Assembly (NCBI RefSeq): GCF_001625215.2
Contig: NC_030386.2
Coordinates: 38,753,296-38,817,295, forward strand
DNA length: 64,000 nt
DNA from: Daucus carota subsp. sativus
Lineage: Eukaryota; Streptophyta; Magnoliopsida; Apiales; Apiaceae
Direction: 5' to 3'
Of this stretch, positions 24,544 through 39,514 are shown one piece after another (position 1 is the stretch's first letter; every line of letters starts with the position of its first letter). The notes beneath the pieces were generated by a model, which saw only the letters and a program-made list of their open reading frames with translations, was not told the origin of the DNA and ran no database searches. The translations under genes were made by a program, and so were the position numbers.

Positions 24544-26262
24544 TTTGAATAGATGGATGTAATAAAGCTTTTGCGCTTGAGCTTTTGAAAAATCTAGAAG
24601 TCTACGTAGAGGGGCAGTTTGTGTGTATTGTGTGTGTATATATGGGGGTTTTCCAATTCTGTGTAGGATTTGGAGTTTCTTACTCGGTTTCGGTGAATTT
24701 ACGCTTTTGCCCCTGATAATGGCATTTATCCGGCTTCTGTTACTTGTGTTCTAAGTTATTGTGTTCTATTTACAAATGTTTTTAGTATTAATATATGTTA
24801 TTAATAATAATTTTATTTTTTTTTAACTAATTATATTTAAGAGGATAATGATAAAGTTTTTGTCTTATTATATATGATGAGTGTTTTTAATATTTGAAAT
24901 TATTTAATAAAAGAAGAGTAATAGACCTAATATGTTGTAGACTTCTAGTTGTATAAAGAGAATACTGAACTGAAAAGAACATGACCAAACCAAAACCGAA
25001 AAGAACATGACCAAACCAAAAATTTGTACGACTACAAATTATACCCATGTTGGTTTATTATAGTATTGTATAGTATAGATTTAAGTATAATTTAAATACC
25101 TTTCCTAAAAAAAAAAGGATAATTTAAATACCTATAGACTATAGCTTGATGTATAAGATTTTATTAAGAAATATTATTGGAAAACTTTGGTTAAATATTA
25201 GTTCAAAACTGATAAAATATATTCTTTTATTTTAAATTACATGTCTTTTTCGGCCTTTTTTTATCAAAGTAATCAAATTTTGATTGGAAAATAAATATAA
25301 TTGTTTTATAATATAAATATATAAAATATCCATAATTTACTTTAAACTGAAATTTTCTGAATTATAGAATTATATAAAAATAAATTATGAGATTTACTAA
25401 AAATATTAGACTACTCTGACGTAAAAATTAAAGATAGACACGTAATATGAAATGGATAGAATAATAATTTTGATATAGATTTAATTAAAAAGATGGTAAG
25501 ACATAAGTATAAACGAAATCTTGTTTGGTTCGTAACTGAAGTTTAGAGATCAGAATTAAAAGTTTTTATAGCACACACGAAGACAACTGAATTATCTACA
25601 ATTTGAGGTGGTTCGACATTAGAAATCTAGTTGAAACAACTTAGAGTATAATCTATTTTGAGAGAGGATTTTGTATACATTAGAAGGATTGTTTTAACAA
25701 ATAGGATACATAAATTGAACAATAATTCATGATAGCCATCGAACTCTAGTTTTGTTTTGTCTCGCATTTATTATATAATTTAGTAAATATATAAAATTCA
25801 TTAATATATTTTCCGAATTTTTGAATTATAAGATATAAAAGACTTGAAATTAATATTGATATCATTTATTTTATGCGAACGATACTACTCAACAATAAAA
25901 ATCTATAAATATTTAAAGTTTTGTTTAATCACCTATTTAACCACTGTAAATATTTTCCACCACTTAGATTCACCTAATTATTTCGATAACAGGTTGCTTT
26001 TGTAAAACGGATAAAAAACGGACCGTTGCGCCACGAGTAGGGGGACTGGGGAGTCAGAGTGGCCATTTGCTACTCATAATTACTACTCCAGAAAGGGCGT
26101 ACGCGTATCCGGTATAAATGAAAAAGTAGGCCAAGCCTTATTTCTTCGTTGGCGGCTCTTTGGCTTTAACGTGAGGTTCTGTAATTGCTTTGGCCCCAAG
26201 TTAGCCGGCCATGATTTTGAATACACGCTGACTTAATGACCTCATTCAAGTCGTGTTTTTTA
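24544..26262. other. SRO promoter side and AT-rich intergenic DNA
   Basis: A TATATAT at 24637-24643 lies about 95 bp upstream of the SRO start (minus strand) and could be its TATA box. The remainder is AT-rich without coding signal, apart from a short direct repeat of AAAAGAACATGACCAAACCAA near 24977 and 25001. Confidence 0.4.
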
Positions 26263-26535
26263 CTCCCTCTGTCCCGGTCAATTGTATACGTTTCTTTTTC
26301 ACTGCTCGGACACGCTTTTTAAGGCTCTTATAAAACATAGTTCCACAACTTATTTTTAAGATTTTCTTTTTTTGTATAAAAATATAAATGTTATACTTTT
26401 ATACAAAAAAAGAAAATCTTAAAAATAATTTACAGAACTATACTATATTGAAGCATTAAAGTCCGTGCCGCGCCCCCGTCCCCCAATGTATACTATTGAC
26501 TGGGACGGAGGGAGTATTGACTGGGACGGAGGGAG
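26263..26535. mobile_element. Stowaway-like MITE with a duplicated 21-bp right end
   Basis: The element starts CTCCCTCTGTCCCGGTCAAT after TA and ends GACTGGGACGGAGGGAG at 26514. The terminal 21 bp (TATTGACTGGGACGGAGGGAG) is repeated immediately, giving a second end at 26535 followed by TA. The interior matches the family of the element at 16589. Confidence 0.85.
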
Positions 26536-26757
26536 TATATCAATAGATGAGGACTTCCACCGCTACTGTGAGTTGATTTAGTAATATGAATAGTCCAACA
26601 TCTTACCAAATCTTTAAGCTTCCAGATTGCATGCCACCACTTAATCTTGTGATACTTCCGAATTTCAATTTAAAATTGAGTTAATGAGATCTTTTTTAAA
26701 TTATATATAATATTAAATTTTAAATTATATTTGTCCAAACTGTATGCTACTGTACTA

Positions 26758-27005
26758 CTCCCTCCGTCTCATAATACTTCCTGAGTCTTGATCACATTTG
26801 CCAGCACACATTTGATCGTGAATATCTTTGATTTTGTATTAATTAGTATTAAATATATAAACTTCATTGTATTAAAGTTCTCATGAATAAGATCACTCAT
26901 AATTATATTTAGTCTTATACATTGAATGTAAATTAGTAATTTGACTCAGCTTATGAATAATTCCGACATTTCAAACGGAAAAAGTAAAATGAAACGGAGA
27001 AAGTG
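26758..27005. mobile_element. Degenerate Stowaway-like MITE
   Basis: The left end CTCCCTCCGTCTCATAATAC follows TA. The right end is decayed (GAAACGGAGAAAGTG) and lacks a clear TA. The element is inferred from the one good terminus and the pairing of the ends. Confidence 0.5.
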
Positions 27006-27081
27006 TGTTAATTAATGAAAATTACTCTTACCCCGGTAATTGTGAAAATTTCGGTGCAAGTACAAGTTTGAACCTGTAATA

Positions 27082-27305
27082 CTCCCTCAGTCTATTTTTC
27101 TTTATCACGTTTACCAATATACGTTTGTGATCATTAAAATCTTTTCATATTAGTATTAAATATAAAAATTTTATCATATTAAAATATTCATAAATACAAA
27201 ACCAATAAAGTCACTTATCACTATATTTAATCTTATAAATTAGACATACAATACTAATTTATTCTCGACACATAAAACGAGAAAAGTTTTTTGAGGAGGA
27301 GGGAG
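27082..27305. mobile_element. Stowaway-like MITE
   Basis: 224 bp bounded by TA (27080-27081 and 27306-27307), starting CTCCCTCAGTCTATTTTTCT and ending GAGGAGGAGGGAG. It is AT-rich and non-coding. Confidence 0.75.
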
Positions 27306-27307
27306 TA

Positions 27308-28340
27308 GTATTTTGTTGAAATCCAACTGAAGATGCTCTGGAGACTGGAGAGTGAAATATGAGGTGAAAGCAGTGATCACTGATCGGAGCACAGGAACGT
27401 ACCGTTTGGTAGAATCCCTGTGAATTGTGAACAGGAGTTTAGGGTTGGTGGATCAGAGGTGTACGAGGAGCCTGTCACTCTGTCAGGCTGTCATCTGCTT
27501 ATCTCATTATTGAGCAAGGCCTGCATGCGAAACACAACCTTGTAATGTTTTTTATTTATTTGGTTTATTGGACTGGTTCTGTATGGGCTCAAAAAAGTTG
27601 GGCCGAGAGGCTTTTATTTTATGACAAAAGAAATCATTCATTGTGGGCCGTTTATTGGTTTATTGTACAGTTGTGGAACACCTAAGTAATAAAAATATTC
27701 TTTCAACGGTTCACTAGTCCAGCCTGTGTTATATGGTTTTGAGTTTTTCTTTGGAGCTGCCTTTATGGCTTTATCAGTGAGCCAAGACCCGGATTTCTTA
27801 ATTTACATGGAGAAATCCTCTAGATTTAACAGTCTTCATATATTTTTATTTCTTTTACTTAAGATTAGTTTATAATTTAATAAATATATTCAGCTAATAC
27901 CCGAATTTCTTAATTATATGAACAAATTTTCTAAATTTATAGTATTCAAATATTATTATTTTTACTTTAAGTTAATTTCTTTATAATTAATGAAAATATA
28001 CTTATCATGCACCCTAAATAATAAAATAACAAATATATTTTGAGTAGCGTGGAAGTTTTTTTTTTTTTTTTACAGTGAGTAGTAGCGTGGAAGTTGGAAC
28101 TATTAACCCTCGACATACATTTTATTGTATGACTCTGCTTAGTGAGTGTATCATCTCACAAAAAGATTGAGATTACTTATCCACTTAACTTATCCGAATC
28201 TCTTTTTTATTTTCTAAAATTATTATTGCCAGGGTGAGAGTTAATTTTAAATTATTCTTTTTTCAATATCATTTAGTTATTTATTATTGTATATTATAAG
28301 AATTTAAAATAATTAAAATATTTTATTATTATGATAATTT
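27308..28340. other. Intergenic stretch, no gene seen
   Basis: Non-coding DNA with homopolymer runs (a T-run near 28051-28070, followed by a second copy of AGTAGCGTGGAAGTT). No coding family was recognised. Confidence 0.4.
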
Positions 28341-28345
28341 TTTTG

Positions 28346-28426
28346 AGATATTATTATTATTATTATTATTATTATTGTGATAATTATTCTTATAAGAAGC
28401 TACTATGAGTATATAGATTAATTATA

Positions 28427-28484
<58 letters not shown>

Positions 28485-28486
28485 TA
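28346..28486 (+). repeat. (TTA)n microsatellite
   Basis: Two runs of ATT/TTA triplets, a short one near 28351-28376 and a long one of about 20 units at 28424-28484, lie in the xylulose kinase promoter region. Confidence 0.95.
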
Positions 28487-28546
28487 ATGTAATGTGGCAC
28501 CCTTATCCAAAACAACAAATTTATACACAATCACACTTCACACACA

Positions 28547-28554
28547 TATATATA
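28547..28554 (+). promoter_or_regulatory. Putative TATA box of the xylulose kinase gene
   Basis: TATATATA sits 107 bp upstream of the start codon at 28661. Positional inference only. Confidence 0.45.
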
Positions 28555-28660
28555 GCCACAAACTAACCGGCTCTTGATTTGGTTGAACTCGTGAAATTCA
28601 TCTCGTGGGGTTGCTTGTAATTTGATTAGATTTTGTGGGTACCAATCACAATTTGCTCTA

Positions 28661-32895
<4,235 letters not shown>

Positions 32896-32950
32896 AGTCA
32901 TGGCATTGCAGGTAGGTAGCATGTTTAAAAGTTCACCGAGTATCAGACTC

Positions 32951-32977
32951 TTTTTTTTTTTGGGGGGGGGGGGGGGG
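32951..32977 (+). repeat. T-run followed by G-run behind the kinase gene
   Basis: About 11 T are followed by about 16 G in a row, 55 bp past the xylulose kinase stop codon. The tract could lie in the 3' UTR. Long G homopolymers also invite sequencing error, so the exact length is uncertain. Confidence 0.8.
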
Positions 32978-34081
32978 TTGTTCAATCTAAATAAGATTGA
33001 ACATATGTGTAAATAACGAATAATGAGGAATGCTTGGATGCTATCTTCTTGTTTCTCCTTTGTTGCTTTTGGGTTGACGTAATGTTGATTCTTGAACTCA
33101 ACTATGGTGGTGAACTCAATATAGTTCTATTTTGAAAAATACATAGCTTTACATGCAACAATATACCCGTTCTGCATAAACTTGCTTATCACTTTTTTCA
33201 AATTTACTGAACAATACTTGGGTTCCTGTGTTGAATAATCCTGTTTTCAGTTTAAATATTTACAATTAAGTTGTTCGCTTGATCTTATCAAGCAAAGGAC
33301 TTGATGAGGCTGACCAGTTCCTACTTCCAGAGTTCACAAAGTAAAACGATGCAAACAACGAAAGCACAAAACAAAATGCAGATGATAGAGATACAAACAT
33401 GTTAGAGTTGCCCCCATTTTTCCTTATAAACAACCATAAAAATAAGTAGATAGAGTCGTTGTTGCGGATAATTCAAGTTTCAGCGAAGGCATGAGTGCGA
33501 TACGAATTTTCTTTCAAAGACATCATGTATGCCTTTAGTATTCCCTCAGGACACTGGTAGAAATAGTATATATTCAAATTGTAAATTGCAAGTACAGTCA
33601 AAATTGTACAAGCTTCAACTTTTCGAGTACCTTTCAGAGCCCCCTTTGCCTTAAATAGGCAAAGACAAGAAGCTAGAAAAAGTAAACACAAGATACCAAG
33701 AAAAACAAGAACTCACCACAGGTAGAAAAAACACACTATTCATAACTTAATACATGAACAAAACTTAAAATGTTAAATCTTTTCTATTTTTCTTAAATAA
33801 ACACTGGTGAGAATTCCCTTGCAGTCAGTAATAGAAAAATGTGGTTTTTATAAGCAAAAAAATAAATTATAATGCCTGGCTCCATCCTGTTTGCCCTTTG
33901 GAGAAGAAGAGAGTTGAGTTGGTTACTTGGTTGCTACCTACATTATTGAAATCCCCAGATTGACCTCAAGCTGCACCTCATTGTTTCTAGCAGCAAGGGC
34001 ATTCTTGTCTTTACAACCCCACCAGATTTCCCAGAAAGTTGTAGCCATTTTCTTCATTTTCTGGACTCCAAACCTCTGTTC
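32978..34081. other. Intergenic stretch, no supported gene
   Basis: A 72-codon minus-strand frame near 33473-33691 has no family signature and was not called. The remainder is non-coding. Confidence 0.35.
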
Positions 34082-34114
<33 letters not shown>

Positions 34115-34132
34115 TTTCAGAGAGAGAGAGGG
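34082..34132 (+). repeat. (GA)n microsatellite
   Basis: A run of AG dinucleotides at 34083-34111 and a second short run at 34120-34131, followed by GAA-rich sequence. Confidence 0.9.
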
Positions 34133-34906
34133 GAAATGTGAGAAGAAGAAGAAGTGATTTGGGAGTTAATGTAAAAGTTGGAGACTTGTTTGGTTTTGGG
34201 AATATTTGGTTGGCCGGTGAAAGGCCATTTTCAACTTCATTCATTACTTAGTAATTGTGTTTTGTTATTGGGAATTAATATTTGCACAGTACAAACATAC
34301 ATTCTCATTCATTCCTCTTCCTGCTTTAAATATTCATTTTCAGCCTTTTCTGACTAAAACTACATATGTTATGTCTAGGCCTGCTCACCTATTTGCCTGT
34401 TCTCTGCTTCAGAGTAATTTAATTTTTTCCTATTTTGTTTTTTTCATAATATTTTAATCGAGAGATTACTGTATTCATTATGAGTTTATTATCCGGGAAT
34501 CATGCTTGGGAGGATAAAATTTTATTGTGTGTGGTAAATTTCAAAAGGGTCATTAGATAAAATTGATCTAATAATTTAAATTAATTATTAGTTTGTATTT
34601 TATTTTTGGTTTGTATTTGATCACTAACCTATATATATGTCATAATATTTAAATAAATAATTTGTTTGATGGTAAATATTTCGGGTCTCACGATAAATAA
34701 TTCATATTTAGATTGAATAATGTGTTTGAGAGTCAATATACTAGAGTCGAACCCAACTATTCGGGACAACAGAAAATAAACCCATCACTGGACAATACAA
34801 CCGTGCTCAGTTTTTTTACGTTTTTAGGACGTGCAGAAGCACTTATTGAGAACGGAGTGAGTACGGTGAATGGTTTGAGCACCGACGAGTAACGAGTCCT
34901 CAGCAC
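34133..34906. other. Intergenic stretch, nothing identified
   Basis: AT-rich non-coding DNA between the GA microsatellite and the hAT-type element. Confidence 0.35.
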
Positions 34907-35320
34907 TAGTGCTGTAATCCGATCCGGGCAGCTCGCGAGCTCGCCCGGCTCGAACTCGTTTTGATGGGCTTGGCTCGGCTCGTTTAGTTAATCGAGCTCG
35001 AGTTCGGGCAGAGATTTTGGCTCGTTTTGTTAAACGAGCCGGCTCGGCTCGACTCGTGAAAATTAACGAGTCGGATTCAGGTAGCATTTTAGACTCGATT
35101 TAGTGTTAAATTAAACGAGCCGGCTCGCCCGACTCGTTAAACTCGGCTCGTTTAGCTAAACGAGCCAGCTCGACTCGACTCGTGAAAATAAACGAGTCGA
35201 GTTCGGGCAAAGATTTAGGCTCGTTTTCTTAAACGAGCCGGCTCGGCTCGACTAAATAAAACTCGGCTCGAATTATGCCCGGCTCGAAACTCGGTTCGCC
35301 CGGACCGAATAACAGCCCTA
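34907..35320. mobile_element. hAT-type MITE, 414 bp, with perfect 8-bp target duplication
   Basis: CTCAGCAC occurs at 34899-34906 and again at 35321-35328. The element between them starts TAGTGCTGTAATCCGATC; the reverse complement of its right end starts TAGGGCTGTTATTCGGTC. About 19 of the first 23 bases match. An 8-bp duplication and TAG-type ends indicate the hAT superfamily. The GC-rich interior is built from repeats such as ACGAGCCGGCTCGGCTCG alternating with GACTCGTGAAAATAAACG. It has no coding capacity. Confidence 0.88.
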
Positions 35321-35328
35321 CTCAGCAC

Positions 35329-36568
35329 CCTCTTCAAAACAAAAATCACATAAACGAAAACTTGTAGCAAAAAAAAAAAAAAAACTAAATGAGATGCATG
35401 CATTTAATAATGTGGGTGCAGGTGTTATTTTGAGATGGAGCCAGAAGAGAACTGGGTGATGTTTGCATAATTTGCACTGTCCCATCATCTGCGTTCCAGA
35501 CCCAGCAACTGACCCACGCCATATCCTGCTGGGTTACTTGTTTAGATATCTTTCTCGTGATGCATATATGTCATGTCGAGTTGTTTAGCTTAATTTTAAA
35601 AAAAAATTATTATTTAAAGGAAATAATTGAATTATTAGTGAGTAGTTAATTTGATTTGTAAATCATCAAATGTGTTTGTATAAATTTTTTTATAAATCAA
35701 TTAAGTAGTTGGTAATTAAATTTATAAATTATAAAAAACAGCTCCTTGTTACCAAACATGCCCTAAATGTCTGGCTTCACTTGTTATCATTTTACCGTTA
35801 AGATTGTAATTATTTATATTTTATTGAAAGACTTGGAGTACATGCTACAACATAATACTTGGTGTTGCAGGAGAACCCTAACTAAAGCCAGATTAAAGCT
35901 TAATTAGTGGAAATTCATGCTTGTCCCACTATCTTCTTCCCCAACAAGAAACCCCATTCTACCATAGTAATGAAACACTAGTTGTGGAAAAGAGAGGTAA
36001 GAAAAGAAAGATAGAAAGTAGCTTATGCTTTGCCCACTCAACCCTATAGGCTCTAGCTCAAATGGAGACAAAGATGCTCAACAATCAGTGAGGTTCTGTG
36101 TTCTTTCTTTTTATCAATGGATAGCCAAGTGTGAGTAGACCATCCACAAACAAAATCACAATCACTTAATAAAATGCAGAATCAGAAACCCACTTTGCCA
36201 CAAAAGGAAGCACCTTTAGATCAGGGGCCTTCAGCATCTGTGCATGCTTTTTCTTGGTTCATTCCATTCTGTAAAGACCTTGATGGTAGCAAAAAACAGG
36301 AAGCAAAAAAGATCTAGACTTATTAAAGCAAGTAATTGTTATTACGGTATCTCGAGTTTGGATCTGGTACACAAGACTCCCGCATCAGCAAAACCTGAGA
36401 AGGTCCGATGTACGTTGTCCTGACCATATTTTTGATAAAGTTGATATGGCCTATGGGACAGATTCTATTTATAATTTACCTTTCTGAGGTAGAACAAAGT
36501 GAGTAAAAACCTCAATTCTTACCAGAGTATGCTGATACTATGCTACTTTACCAGGAATCCATCAAAAT
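35329..36568. other. Intergenic stretch and 3' flank of the receptor kinase gene
   Basis: Non-coding. The right part presumably contains the 3' UTR of the minus-strand receptor kinase. No repeat or other gene was recognised. Confidence 0.35.
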
Positions 36569-39514
36569 TCATGTGATCTTTGGCGGCTTTGTTACATTTT
36601 CTGTATCCTTGGGTTTATTCAATGACTTGCAAGATTTGAGTCTGCATGGATCTGCCTCGAGTAGTAACCGGACAACCTCAACCATAGTCGGACGAAGGGC
36701 TGGTGACTTGCTTGTACAACGAACAGCAATCCGAAGAACCTTAATAATTTCATCCTTGAATGAGGCTGATATTTGTTTATCTAGAACCTCCATCACCCCT
36801 TCTTTAGTCTCAACCTTGCTGGACACCCAATTTATAATGTTCTTGCTATCTCCGAACTCTGCCTCCACAGGCTTCTTCCCGGTGATCAGTTCCATTAGGA
36901 CCACACCGAAACTGTAGACATCACACTTGGTGGTTGCTTTAGAAGAGTATGCATATTCTGATATTGGATTAAACAACATTAGGCATAATGTAGCAAAGCT
37001 AATTAGTATCTTAAAACTAATTTTAAGTTGGATTAGTAGTTTACCTGGGGCCAAATAGCCATAAGTCCCTGCAATTACAGTTGTTGTGGAGTCTTTCCCT
37101 CCTTGTGCGCGTAAAACTTTGGCAATGCCAAAGTCTGCAACCTTGGCATGGTTGTTGACATCAAGTAAGATGTTGGTTGATTTGATGTCCCTGTGAATTA
37201 TAGGGGGGAGTAAGTCATGGTGTAAGTAGGCCAAGCCCTGTGCGACGTCCAGTGCAATATGATGGCGAGTAGGCCAATCCAACAGGATGTTTCCTCTGTG
37301 AAGTGAATCCCATAGGTTTCCTTTAGGCATGTACTCATAAACCAGCAGGTTTGAATCCAAACTTGAGAAATAGCAGTACAACTTGATGATGTTTTTGTGC
37401 CTTATGTTGCCTAGTGTTTCAACTTCTGTTCTAAGCTCCTTGTTGATGACTACTTGATCATCCGAAGAAGGATCTTTCATTGCTTGACGCCAGAGCCTCT
37501 TGATGGCTATAATATCTCCACTGCTCAACTCAATTTTATACACTACACCAGATCCACCATGATCAATTATGTTTTTATCAACCAATGCCTCTATGATTTC
37601 AAAGTGATCAAAGCTTATTCGATGAAAGCTTTTGACATCGTATGATGAAGAAAAGGTGTCTTGGTGTTTTACCACTGCTCTTTCTTTACTCAACCAGCGC
37701 TTCAGGAATAAGAGAGCTCCAATGATCACAATTCCCACCGAAATCCCAATCAACCAGGTGCCATTGACCTTTTTACGGTACGTTTGGGGACACGAGGGGA
37801 AGTTTGTATCTGATGAACTGAGATATTTAGGAACACAGAGAGATGGATTGCTTGAAAAGCTTTCCAGCATTCCTCCATCTATAAATGGCTTGGGAATGGA
37901 GCCAGAAAGCAGATTATTTGAAAAGTTCATAGAGTTTGGAAGCAAATCACAGAGACTTTCGGGAATATTACCCTTTAAGAGATTGCTGGAAAGGTCAAGA
38001 AGATTAAGAGATTTTAATGATGATAGGGTATCTGGTATCGAAGAACTGAGCTTGTTTTTTTGCAAAACCAAAGAATTTAGCCTTCTTAGGTTGCCAATTT
38101 CAGAAGGCACTGGACCAGATAAAAGGTTATTGCTGAGATCAATCTTAACAAGATTGATAGCATGAGAGATTTCAGGAGGGAGAATACCAAATATCATGTT
38201 TCTCTGTAGGAGCAATTCAGACAAGTTCTTAGCATTTCCAATTGTTTTAGCTAGTGAACCAGTCAAATTATTGTAACCCAAATCAATGATTGACACCCGA
38301 GGAAGGCCTAATATCCCTTCTGGTATGGAGCCCTGCAGGTAGTTTCGACTGATACGTAGTCGCAGAAGAGATAGGCAGCTTCCATAAGTTTCTGGAAGGC
38401 CTCCTGAAAACATGTTATCCAGGGCACAAAAGTATAACAGCTTCCCTCCGTTGCATATATCAGCTGGCAGTTCCCCAGATAACCGATTTTCTGACAAATC
38501 AATAGCATTCATAGGTGACCATTTCCCTAGATCTTTCGGAACCTGCCCTGTCAGGGAATTGTCATAAAGAGATAATATTCTCAAGGTTGTCGAATTGGCA
38601 ATCACTTCAGGAATGCTTCCTGTGAGGCTGTTGTTGTAGAGTTGCAAAACCTCAAGCTTTGGAAGGCTACATATAGATCTAGGCACTTCTCCGGTCAGAA
38701 AATTGACAGAAAGATCAAAATCTACGAGCTCAGTAAGATTTCCAAGCTCCTCAGGGATTTCACCAACAAGTTGATTGTAGTAAAGCTCCAACATACGCAA
38801 GTTCTTGAGCAAACCAATTTGTGCTGGAATCTTACCTGTAAAAAAATTCCCACTTAATTCGAGATCAACAAGTGCTGTCATGTTCCCTATAGACTCTGGA
38901 ATTCGACCTTGAATATTGCATGTTGACAGTATCATGTACTTAAGTTTCGTCAGCTTGGAGAAGTTCTCAGGCAATTGCCAAAAGCTAAAACCTCCATTTT
39001 CATTGAAATTCAGTAACTCAAGATTGGTGAGGTTGGTGACAGACAAGGGAAATTCACCCGTAAAATAATTGTATGACAAGTCAAGCAGCTTCAATGATGT
39101 CAGGGGCGAAAGGTCTGGTAGCGGTCCAGTGAGATTCATGGAGGTCATGTTAAGCTCTTCGAGGAATGAGCATCTGGTGATGCTGTCAGGAAATTTGCCA
39201 TGTAGGTGGTTGTGTCCAAGACGAAGAACACGCAATTCAGGGAAATAAGTGCACACATCTTCTGGAAAACGTCCTGACAGAGACCACCCTGAGACATCAA
39301 TCTTTACGACAGAACCTAGACTATTGCATTCGACGCCTGTGAAGTTGCAGACTGGTTTTGATCCATTTAAGTCCCAACCTGCCAACAAATTCCCCGAAAG
39401 AGACTTCTTCATGAGACTCAAGAATTGAGCCTGATCATCACGAGCCCTAGCTTCAAGCCTTAAGGCCGATAAAGAAAAGAGTAAAACAATAGAAGAGAAA
39501 AGAAATTGAGCCAT
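36569..39514 (-). CDS. CEPR1: LRR receptor-like kinase, CEPR1/XIP1 type
   Basis: Two exons (39514-37045 and 36957-36569) give 952 residues, against about 966 in Arabidopsis CEPR1. A signal peptide (residues 1-22) is followed by the LRRNT segment with WDLNGSKPVCNFTGVEC. About 20 LRRs run from residue 70 to 560, then a transmembrane helix (587-604) and a kinase domain from about 635. The ATP-binding Lys lies in IAIKRLW, the catalytic loop is HRDIKSTN and DFG is present. The glycine-rich loop reads DHGGSG, so its first Gly is replaced by Asp. CEPR1 binds C-terminally encoded peptides at the plasma membrane in vascular tissue and signals nitrogen demand; xip1 mutants have altered phloem. A TATATA near 39596 may be its TATA box. 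Confidence 0.92.
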   Translation of the reverse strand: MAQFLFSSIVLLFSLSALRLEARARDDQAQFLSLMKKSLSGNLLAGWDLNGSKPVCNFTGVECNSLGSVVKIDVSGWSLSGRFPEDVCTYFPELRVLRLGHNHLHGKFPDSITRCSFLEELNMTSMNLTGPLPDLSPLTSLKLLDLSYNYFTGEFPLSVTNLTNLELLNFNENGGFSFWQLPENFSKLTKLKYMILSTCNIQGRIPESIGNMTALVDLELSGNFFTGKIPAQIGLLKNLRMLELYYNQLVGEIPEELGNLTELVDFDLSVNFLTGEVPRSICSLPKLEVLQLYNNSLTGSIPEVIANSTTLRILSLYDNSLTGQVPKDLGKWSPMNAIDLSENRLSGELPADICNGGKLLYFCALDNMFSGGLPETYGSCLSLLRLRISRNYLQGSIPEGILGLPRVSIIDLGYNNLTGSLAKTIGNAKNLSELLLQRNMIFGILPPEISHAINLVKIDLSNNLLSGPVPSEIGNLRRLNSLVLQKNKLSSSIPDTLSSLKSLNLLDLSSNLLKGNIPESLCDLLPNSMNFSNNLLSGSIPKPFIDGGMLESFSSNPSLCVPKYLSSSDTNFPSCPQTYRKKVNGTWLIGISVGIVIIGALLFLKRWLSKERAVVKHQDTFSSSYDVKSFHRISFDHFEIIEALVDKNIIDHGGSGVVYKIELSSGDIIAIKRLWRQAMKDPSSDDQVVINKELRTEVETLGNIRHKNIIKLYCYFSSLDSNLLVYEYMPKGNLWDSLHRGNILLDWPTRHHIALDVAQGLAYLHHDLLPPIIHRDIKSTNILLDVNNHAKVADFGIAKVLRAQGGKDSTTTVIAGTYGYLAPGKLLIQLKISFKILISFATLCLMLFNPISEYAYSSKATTKCDVYSFGVVLMELITGKKPVEAEFGDSKNIINWVSSKVETKEGVMEVLDKQISASFKDEIIKVLRIAVRCTSKSPALRPTMVEVVRLLLEADPCRLKSCKSLNKPKDTENVTKPPKIT
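36958..37044 (-). other. 87-bp stop-free intron in the receptor kinase gene
   Basis: The intron starts GTAAAC and ends ATATCAG, is exactly 29 codons long and contains no in-frame stop. It splits the Glu codon of the APE motif (GYLAP then EYAYSS). Removing it restores the normal activation segment, so it is an intron and not coding sequence. Confidence 0.85.

Noticed and set aside
33473-33691. 72-codon minus-strand frame behind the xylulose kinase gene
   Set aside because: Hydrophobic start but no recognisable family, no clear promoter and no splice support.
35101-35320. CRISPR-like or satellite array of GGCTCG repeats
   Set aside because: The repeats are interior parts of a hAT MITE with defined ends, not regularly spaced units.
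36540-38165. Long plus-strand frames opposite the receptor kinase
   Set aside because: They are antisense shadows of LRR and kinase coding sequence and show no domain of their own.
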